NCBI RefSeq assembly: GCF_042661025.1
Contig: NZ_JBHSWH010000001.1
Location: 4,661,930 to 4,725,929 of the forward strand
Length of the DNA: 64,000 nt
Origin: Flexivirga alba
GTDB lineage: Bacteria; Actinomycetota; Actinomycetes; Actinomycetales; Dermatophilaceae
Direction of reading: 5' to 3'
Made by a program: the position numbers and the translations under genes. The stretch's first letter is position 1. Each line of letters starts with the position of its first letter. Under the pieces are notes generated by a model. It saw only the letters and a list, made by a program, of their open reading frames with translations. It did not search any database and had not been told where the DNA came from. Positions 58,888 through 64,000 of this stretch are shown piece after piece.

Positions 58888-58927
58888 ACCGTTGAGCAGT
58901 GGCGGGTGGCGGGGCTAGCGTCGACAC

Positions 58928-59263
58928 ATGGGTGACGTGCGGCAGCTCCGGCAGCGTTCGACGGTCGAGCCTCTCTGGCGGGAGGTTCTCGGCACGCAGT
59001 TGCGCGCGATCCGACTGCGTCGCCGCGGCACGATCACCACGACCGCGCAGCGGGCCGGGATCTCCGCGCAATACCTCTCCGAGGTCGAGCGCGGCCGCAA
59101 GGACCCGTCCTCGGAGATCGTCGCGGCCATCGCCGGCGCGCTGGATTGCACACTCGCCGAAGTCACCGACCTGACCGTTCGCGAGCTGCGCCGCGAGTCC
59201 GTCCGATTGGGTCTGGCTTCCGCCCCGGCGAACATGCGCGGCCCGGTCGCGCTGGCCGCCTGA
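58928..59263 (+). CDS. popR: PopR/ClgR-like XRE regulator of clp genes
   Basis: A 111-residue helix-turn-helix protein (LRAIRLRRRGTITTTAQRAGISAQYLSEVERGRKDPSSEIVAAIAGAL). It ends GPVALAA, and the two C-terminal alanines are the feature that makes ClgR and PopR substrates of Clp protease in Streptomyces. It lies convergent to a clpP pair, with matching palindromes upstream of itself and the clpP operon. Feedback control of proteolysis is inferred. The symbol follows context and box match rather than full alignment. Confidence 0.8.
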   Translation: MGDVRQLRQRSTVEPLWREVLGTQLRAIRLRRRGTITTTAQRAGISAQYLSEVERGRKDPSSEIVAAIAGALDCTLAEVTDLTVRELRRESVRLGLASAPANMRGPVALAA

Positions 59264-59273
59264 CACACCCGGA

Positions 59274-59864
59274 TCAGCTCCGATAGGCCATCACCTCGTC
59301 GGCCAGCCCGTAGTCGACGGCGGCCTGCGGCGCGAAGATCCGGTCCCTATCGGTGTCCTTGCGCAACACGTCGAGCGGTTGCCCGGTGTGCTGCGCGAGC
59401 ACTTCCTCGGCCTCCGCACGCAGCCGAATCACCTCGTCGGCCGCCAGGATGATGTCTGGTATGGCGCCACGGCCGCTCCCGGACGGCTGGTGCAGCAACA
59501 CCCGCGAGTGCGGCAGGACACTCCGCCGACCCGGAGCGCCGGCCGCCAACAGGATCGCGGCCGTCGAGCACGCCTGCCCGACACAGGTCGTCGCGACCGG
59601 TGACCGGACGAACCGCATCGCGTCATACACGGCGAACGTGGCGGTCAGGGATCCGCCGGGCGAGTTGATGTAGAGGTTGATCTCCTGGTCCGGTGCCACT
59701 GATTCCAGGTGCAGGATCTGCGCGATCAGCGCGTTCGAAACTCCGTCATCGATCTCGGTGCCGAGGTAGACGATCCGCTCGGAGAGTAGATGGCTGTATA
59801 CGTCCATGACGCGGTCGCCGCGCGGAGACGACGCAATCACATTCGGAATCGTGTAACTACTCAT
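59274..59864 (-). CDS. clpP: ATP-dependent Clp protease proteolytic subunit (second gene of pair)
   Basis: A 196-residue ClpP. The catalytic Ser is in CVGQACSTAAILLAAG, His in SRVLLHQPSGSG, and Asp lies in the TDRDRIFAPQAAVDYGL region. YINSPGGSLTATFAVYD is the usual oligomer and substrate loop. ATG 59864 overlaps the stop of an MSERSER micro-ORF. With the upstream clpP it matches the regulated clpP3-clpP4 type of pair rather than the housekeeping clpP1-clpP2-clpX locus. Confidence 0.94.
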   Translation of the reverse strand: MSSYTIPNVIASSPRGDRVMDVYSHLLSERIVYLGTEIDDGVSNALIAQILHLESVAPDQEINLYINSPGGSLTATFAVYDAMRFVRSPVATTCVGQACSTAAILLAAGAPGRRSVLPHSRVLLHQPSGSGRGAIPDIILAADEVIRLRAEAEEVLAQHTGQPLDVLRKDTDRDRIFAPQAAVDYGLADEVMAYRS

Positions 59865-59932
59865 GACGCCTCCCTCCTTCGTCGGGTGCCATCATTCGAC
59901 TGCGCCATTGGTCGTTCGCTGCGCTCACTCAT
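59861..59932 (-). CDS. Micro-ORF 2 of the MSERSER tandem (clpP operon)
   Basis: A 23-codon frame beginning MSERSERPMAQSNDGTRRR. Its stop overlaps the clpP start (59864) as ATGA, and its ATG overlaps the stop of micro-ORF 1. An AAGGAGG lies shortly before the next ATG. It differs from micro-ORF 1 by one synonymous base (GAT for GAC). Confidence 0.5.
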   Translation of the reverse strand: MSERSERPMAQSNDGTRRRREAS

Positions 59933-59997
59933 GACGCCTCCCTCCTTCGTCGGGTGCCGTCATTCGACTGCGCCATTGGTCGTTCGCTGCGCTCACT
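59862..59997 (-). repeat. Two tandem 68-bp repeats carrying start codon and RBS
   Basis: Units 59862-59929 and 59930-59997 are identical but for one base. They share the ATGAGYGAGCGCAGCGARCG start, the overall length class and the RBS-bearing end with the 71-bp units at 28444-28585, although the middles differ. Confidence 0.9.
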
Positions 59998-60000
59998 CAT
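59929..60000 (-). CDS. Micro-ORF 1 of the MSERSER tandem (clpP operon)
   Basis: A 23-codon frame beginning MSERSERPMAQSNDGTRRR, starting at ATG 60000 near or within the last codons of the upstream clpP. Its stop overlaps micro-ORF 2 as ATGA. The chain links the two clpP genes. Confidence 0.5.
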   Translation of the reverse strand: MSERSERPMAQSNDGTRRRREAS

Positions 60001-60005
60001 GATCA

Positions 60006-60613
60006 TCAAACTCCAAGTCCCACAGGGTTTTTGCCCGGCTTGATGCGGCTGAGGTCGTCGATGACCTGGTCGATGAGTCCATAGGCAACGGCTTGCTCCG
60101 CCGTGTACCAGCGGTCCCGCAGCGAATCCTCGAACACGCGCGGCACCGGTTGGCCGGTGAGTTCGGCGGTGATGCCGAGCACGGTGTCCCGTGTCTGGCG
60201 CAGATCGTCGGCCTGCAACTCGATGTCGACCGCGGTGCCACCGAAGCCGGCGCTGCCCTGATGCATGAGGACCTTGGTGCGGCAACGCGTAGCGCTTGCC
60301 CTTCTCTCCCTGTCAGCAGGAATTGCCCTGCGCTGCAAGCCAATCCGAGCGCCAGCGTCGACACGTCGTTCGGGATCGCACGCATCACATCCATGATCGC
60401 GAGCATTGCCGGCACCGAACCGCCGGGCGAGTTGATCCAGAAGCTGATGTCGGCGCGCGGGTCGGCTGCCGACAACAGGTAGAGCTGAGACATGAGCCGG
60501 GTGCCGATCTCGTCGTCCAGCTCGGTGTCGAGCACGATGATGCGCTCGTCGAGGAGATGTTCGGCGATCTGCCGGCTGAGTGGGTGTGGTGGTCTGCGCT
60601 GTTCTTCGGACAT
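60006..60613 (-). CDS. clpP: ATP-dependent Clp protease proteolytic subunit (first gene of pair), frameshifted
   Basis: ClpP with catalytic Ser in LGLACSAGQFLLTG and His in KVLMHQGSAGFGG, starting ATG 60613 (MSEEQRRPPHPLS). Between 60256 and 60300 the reading fails. The expected GKRYALPH lies one frame off, and KVLMHQ resumes in a third frame, so two indels (one extra G, two missing bases) are needed. It then reads to RIKPGKNPVGLGV at 60006. If one A of the A5 run near 60024 is dropped, it ends LWDLEFDDHE at 59993 instead, overlapping the micro-ORF. Preceded by a PopR-type box. Confidence 0.85.
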
Positions 60614-60654
60614 GCTGCAAGGATCAGCGAAAAACACTGTGAACAGCTAGCTTT

Positions 60655-60671
60655 CGCTGCTGTCAGCAGAG
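60655..60671 (-). promoter_or_regulatory. PopR-type box upstream of the clpP pair
   Basis: On the minus strand CTCTGCT-GAC-AGCAGCG, 42 bp before the clpP start. Its inner 12 bases (TCTGCT and AGCAG) match the box before popR, with the outermost bases differing. It suggests shared control of both transcripts. Confidence 0.65.
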
Positions 60672-60721
60672 AGAGCGACCAACTGGCCCGGCGCGAGGAT
60701 GCGTTCCTTACGATCGTTGGT

Positions 60722-61447
60722 ATGACGAGAGCGACCGACCAGGCACGCGCCGACCTCGCTCCCGAGGGGCACCTCACCGCAGCGATCAACCTCGGCAACC
60801 CGGTCCTTGCGCAGGGCGATCCGCAACAACCGGGCGGGATCACCGTCGACATCGCACACGAGATCGCGACCCGGCTGGGCACCGACCTGCGCTTCGTCTG
60901 CTTCGACGCGGCGCGCAAGTCCTTCGACGCGCTCGTCTCCGGACCGGCGACGATCGCGTTCCTCGCCGTCGAGCCGGCCCGCGCCCGCGAGGTCACGTTC
61001 ACCGAGCCCTACGTCCTCATCGACGGCGTGTATGCCGTGCCCGACGCCTCACCCCACCGGGCACCGGCCGATGTCGACGCCGGCGGTGTCCGGATCGGCG
61101 TCAAGGAGGGCTCGGCATACGACCTCTTCCTGACCCGCACCCTCGAGCACGCCACCATCGTTCGCGGCGTGGACGGGACCACCGTTTTCGCCGAGCAGAG
61201 CCTCGACGTCGCGGCTGGGATCCGTGAGCCGGTCACTGCATACGTCGACGCCAACCCCGGCCTACGCATCCTCGACGAACCGTTCATGCAGATCCGGCAG
61301 GCGCTGGCCACCAAGCCGAGCACTCACCCGGCCACCACGACCTGGCTCGACGGCCTGCTCGATGAACTCCTCGCCGGCGGCTTCGTCGCGGAGGCGCTGC
61401 GCCGCTCCGGGCAATCCGAGACGCTCGCCGCAGGCCGCGTGCGGTGA
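60722..61447 (+). CDS. Solute-binding protein family 3 homologue without signal peptide
   Basis: A 241-residue protein with the fold of amino-acid ABC binding proteins: AINLGNPVLAQ, GGITVDIAHEIATRLGTDLRFV, FTEPYVLIDGVYAV, VRIGVKEGSAYDLFL and RILDEPFMQIRQALATK. The N-terminus (MTRATDQARADLAPEG) has no signal or lipobox, and no transporter genes are adjacent. It may be cytoplasmic, for instance a sensor or enzyme relative. The start has a fair context only. Confidence 0.8.
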   Translation: MTRATDQARADLAPEGHLTAAINLGNPVLAQGDPQQPGGITVDIAHEIATRLGTDLRFVCFDAARKSFDALVSGPATIAFLAVEPARAREVTFTEPYVLIDGVYAVPDASPHRAPADVDAGGVRIGVKEGSAYDLFLTRTLEHATIVRGVDGTTVFAEQSLDVAAGIREPVTAYVDANPGLRILDEPFMQIRQALATKPSTHPATTTWLDGLLDELLAGGFVAEALRRSGQSETLAAGRVR

Positions 61448-61480
61448 CGGCGTCCCGGAATCGGGCATAAGGTGTCGTGG

Positions 61481-61897
61481 ATGTCGTATCCGACGAGCGC
61501 CGAGCCGCCATTCGCAACCGGTCTCTACTGGCGAAAGAGCCTGCTCAACGCCCGCAAATGTATCCCGGTGATACTCGTGCTCGCCGACGGACTGCTGACG
61601 ATGTCCGACAAGAGCAGTCGCGTCTTCTCGATCCCCGCATCGCAGATCAGCCTGCGCAGGAGCCGGTGGGGCACCTTGCTAATCACCTGCGGCAGCACGA
61701 CATACGCGCTTGTCGGTCGGGGCGGCGACATCTCGCCGCAGTTCACCGACGAACAGATTGCACACCTCGACAAGCTTGGTGCGCCGACTCCCCCGAAGCC
61801 CATGAGACCCTCGCGCGCCGGCTCGGGTCAGGCGATGCTCTTCAACACCGAGCCGCTGGCGGCCAGACTCCGGCAAGCCGGCGCCACGGTCAGCTGA
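61481..61897 (+). CDS. Uncharacterised 138-residue protein
   Basis: Not recognised. It opens MSYPTSAEPPFATGLYW, then a beta-rich stretch (KCIPVILVLADGLLTMSDKSSRVFSIP, ISLRRSRWGTLLITCGSTTYALVGRG) that resembles a PH-like domain. The C-terminus is Pro/Ala-rich and polar. No membrane helix or signal is evident. ATG 61481 is chosen over ATG 61472. Confidence 0.6.
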   Translation: MSYPTSAEPPFATGLYWRKSLLNARKCIPVILVLADGLLTMSDKSSRVFSIPASQISLRRSRWGTLLITCGSTTYALVGRGGDISPQFTDEQIAHLDKLGAPTPPKPMRPSRAGSGQAMLFNTEPLAARLRQAGATVS

Positions 61898-61944
61898 CCA
61901 GCGCCACTGCCACAACCACCACCCCGGGGTGAAAGGCTGGAGCC

Positions 61945-63920
61945 ATGGCCAACCGACTCGCTGACTCCCTCAGCCCCTACCTCCGCCAGCACGCCGACAA
62001 CCCGGTCGACTGGCGCGAGTGGAGTCCCGAAGCGCTGCAGGAGGCTGCCGACAACAACCGACCGATCCTGCTGTCCGTCGGGTATGCCGCCTGCCACTGG
62101 TGCCACGTCATGGCGCACGAGTCGTTCGAGAACCTCGAGGTTGCGGCTGCGATCAATCAGTCCTTCGTCGCGATCAAGGTGGACCGCGAAGAACGTCCGG
62201 ACATCGACGCCGCCTACATGACCGCCACGACTGCAATGACGGGAAGTGGCGGATGGCCGATGACCTGCCTGCTCACCCCGGATGGCAAGCCCTTCTTCTC
62301 CGGCACCTATCTGCCGAAACCACAGTTCCTGCAACTGCTTTCGGCGGCCAAGCATGCCTGGGAGACCCAGCCGGACGAGGTCAGGGCTTCCGGGCAGAAC
62401 GTCGCGACCCAACTGGCAGCGGCGGCGACCCGCGGCGCGTCCACCGCGCTCACTGCGGAGGTCACCGCCAACGCCGTCACCACCCTCCGCCAGTCGTATG
62501 ACGCCAGGTATGGCGGCTTCGGCGGCGCGCCGAGTTCCCGCCGTCCATGGTGCTGGAGTTTCTGTTGCGCCACCACTCGCGCACCGGTGACAGCGATGCC
62601 TTGGCCATGGTCGAGCACAGCTGCGAGGCAATGGCTCGTGGCGGCATCTACGACCAGCTTGCCGGTGGCTTCGCACGCTACAGCGTCGACGCGACCTGGA
62701 CGGTGCCGCACTTCGAGAAGATGCTCTACGACAACGCGCAATTGTTGCGTGTCTACGCGCACCTGTGGCGCGCCACTCAAAGCCCGCTTGTCGCCCGAAT
62801 TGCCTCCGAGACAGCGCAATTCATCATCCGCGACCTCGGGACGGCCGACGGCGGCTTCGCCAGCGCGCTCGACGCCGACACCGAGGGGATCGAGCACGAC
62901 ATACGTCTGGTCACCCAGCGACCTGCGGGCGACGCTCGGCGACGAGGACGGCCGGTGGGCCGCCGAGCTGCTCGGCGTGACCGAGGAGGGAACTTTCGAG
63001 CACGGCACCTCGACCCTCCAGCTGCTGCGCGACCCGGACGACCAGTCGCGGTGGGAATTGATCCGGACCAAGCTCATGGACCGTCGCTCCCGACGGCCCC
63101 AACCGGATCGCGACGAGAAGGTCGTGACGTCCTGGAACGGTCTGGCGATCAGCGCACTCGCCGAGGCCGCAATGATCCTGCAGGAATCCGAATGGCTCGA
63201 TGCCGCAATGGCTTCCGCGGAGTTCGCGCTCGATCGCCACCTCGTTGACGGCAGGCTGCGGCGCACCTCGCTGGGCGGCCGGGTCAGTGGCGCCCCCGGC
63301 GTCGCCGACGATTACGGCAACTTCGCGGAGGCGCTGCTCGTCCTGCACCAGGCGACCGGTGAACAGCGCTACCTCGCCGCCGGCGAGCAACTGCTCGCGA
63401 CCGCGCAGCAGATCTTCACTGGTCCGTCCGGCGGCTTCCACGATGCCGCTTCCGCGGAGAGAAGCTGTTCTTCACCCCGCGTGGTGCCGGTGACAACGCC
63501 GAGCCTTCTGGGACCTCGAGCCTCGCCGGCGCATTGCTCACCCTCAGCGCGCTGACTGGCGATCCGGCAGCCCGCGACCGCGCAGCGGCGGCACTTGCGT
63601 CCATGGGCGAAATCGCCACGCAGGCACCACGATTCGCCGGTTGGGGCCTCGCCGTGGCCGAAGCGGTCCTGGCCGGTCCGGTGCAGGTGGCGGTCATCGG
63701 ACAGGACCGCGCGTCACGCGGTCTCACGCGCACTGCGTGGGCCGCACCCACCTCGGGCGCCGTGATCGTCCACGGTGCGCCGGATGCCCCGACCTCACCC
63801 CTGCTGGCCGATCGCCCCCTGGTCGGCGGCCGCTCAGCGGCCTACGTGTGTCACGGCTTCGTCTGCCAGGCGCCGGTCACCGATCGCGACGAGCTCATCG
63901 ACCAGTTGCGTGGACGCTGA
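61945..63920 (+). CDS. Thioredoxin-domain DUF255 protein (YyaL/spermatogenesis-associated type), three frameshifts
   Basis: The N-terminal thioredoxin-like domain has VGYAACHWCHVMAHESFEN with the CxxC pair, then an alpha/alpha toroid domain (DNAQLLRVYAHLWRAT, VTSWNGLAISALAEAAMIL). The frame breaks at about 62531 (one A missing; repair gives GAPKFPPSM), about 62900 (two bases, joining EGIE to TTYVWSPSDL) and about 63456 (one base, giving DEKLFFTPRGAG). Repaired length is about 659 residues, normal for the family. Its role is unclear; relatives are linked to sugar epimerase-like folds. Confidence 0.87.
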
Positions 63921-64000
63921 GCAAGCGGGCACCGTTGTCCCACAGGACCTTTCGCATCCAGTCATCACCGAGATCCAGCCTCGCCAAGGCCTCGAGCTGG
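63895..64000 (-). CDS. Amidohydrolase-like protein, C-terminus only
   Basis: The minus-strand frame entering from the right edge reads LARLDLGDDWMRKVLWDNGARLL then a short tail and a stop at 63895, overlapping the DUF255 end by 26 bp. MRKVLWDNGARLL is typical of the last helix of amidohydrolase-family (metal-dependent TIM barrel) proteins. Only about 35 residues are visible. Confidence 0.5.
   Translation of the reverse strand, partial: QLEALARLDLGDDWMRKVLWDNGARLLSVHATGR

Overview
This window is a high-GC actinobacterial chromosome segment (about two-thirds G+C by eye) with no phage, transposase, CRISPR array, rRNA or tRNA recognised. Mycothiol metabolism (Mca), SigD/RsdA, an imuA'-imuB-dnaE2 mutasome, DUF4307-GreA and a His-rich-tailed GroEL all point to Actinobacteria. 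Gene order and style suggest Micrococcales near Dermacoccaceae/Intrasporangiaceae; the family is inference.

Layout. 1-1174: SigD-like sigma factor with its anti-sigma factor, cut by the window edge. 1374-4565: groES-groEL under two CIRCE operators, then a divergent PRPP synthetase. 4666-6661: KtrAB potassium uptake. 6724-9254: methyltransferase and GH3 lipoprotein. 9394-18044 (minus): tsaD-rimI-tsaB-tsaE-hydrolase-alr-nnr-acpS-glmS, a tightly packed tRNA t6A and cell-wall precursor cluster. 18150-25405: coaA, transglycosylase, PhoH, S66 peptidase, Z-prenyl synthase, PAQR protein. 25398-30979: mca, DUF4307, greA, a drug-type ABC exporter, metB. 31022-39379: GH13 enzyme, fused glycyl-tRNA synthetase, DoxX-transaldolase-reductase operon, lamin-tail protein. 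39419-45139: msrA, a chagasin-like inhibitor with a papain-like protease carrying a seven-repeat lectin propeller, and a UvrA paralogue. 45258-54785: ferritin, hydrolases and the SOS mutasome under a LexA box. 54908-64000: folD behind a ZTP riboswitch, HIT protein, LacI with an MFS transporter, PopR-like regulator with a clpP pair, solute-binding-like protein, YyaL-type protein, and the end of an amidohydrolase.

Four things stand out. First, the 8-mer GTATGNCG (either strand) occurs about 130 times, many times more than composition predicts, and often forces rare ATA or TAT codons. Second, two operons (ABC exporter, clpP pair) carry tandem 71- or 68-bp repeats; each unit is a tiny ORF starting MSERSER, stop-start coupled to the next unit and then to the next real gene. 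Third, an apparently leaderless cysteine protease with a PLL-like propeller is encoded 3 bp from a protease inhibitor of the family that blocks such enzymes. Fourth, at least a dozen conserved genes, some essential (tsaB, tsaE, glyS), are broken by one-base indels, mostly deletions in G/C runs. That pattern looks like assembly error, and the affected genes are annotated here across the breaks.

Regulation readable from sequence includes CIRCE (groES), LexA (imuA'), PopR-type boxes (popR and clpP), paired LacI operators, a ZTP riboswitch (folD), an IdeR-like site (ferritin), and several strong hairpin terminators.
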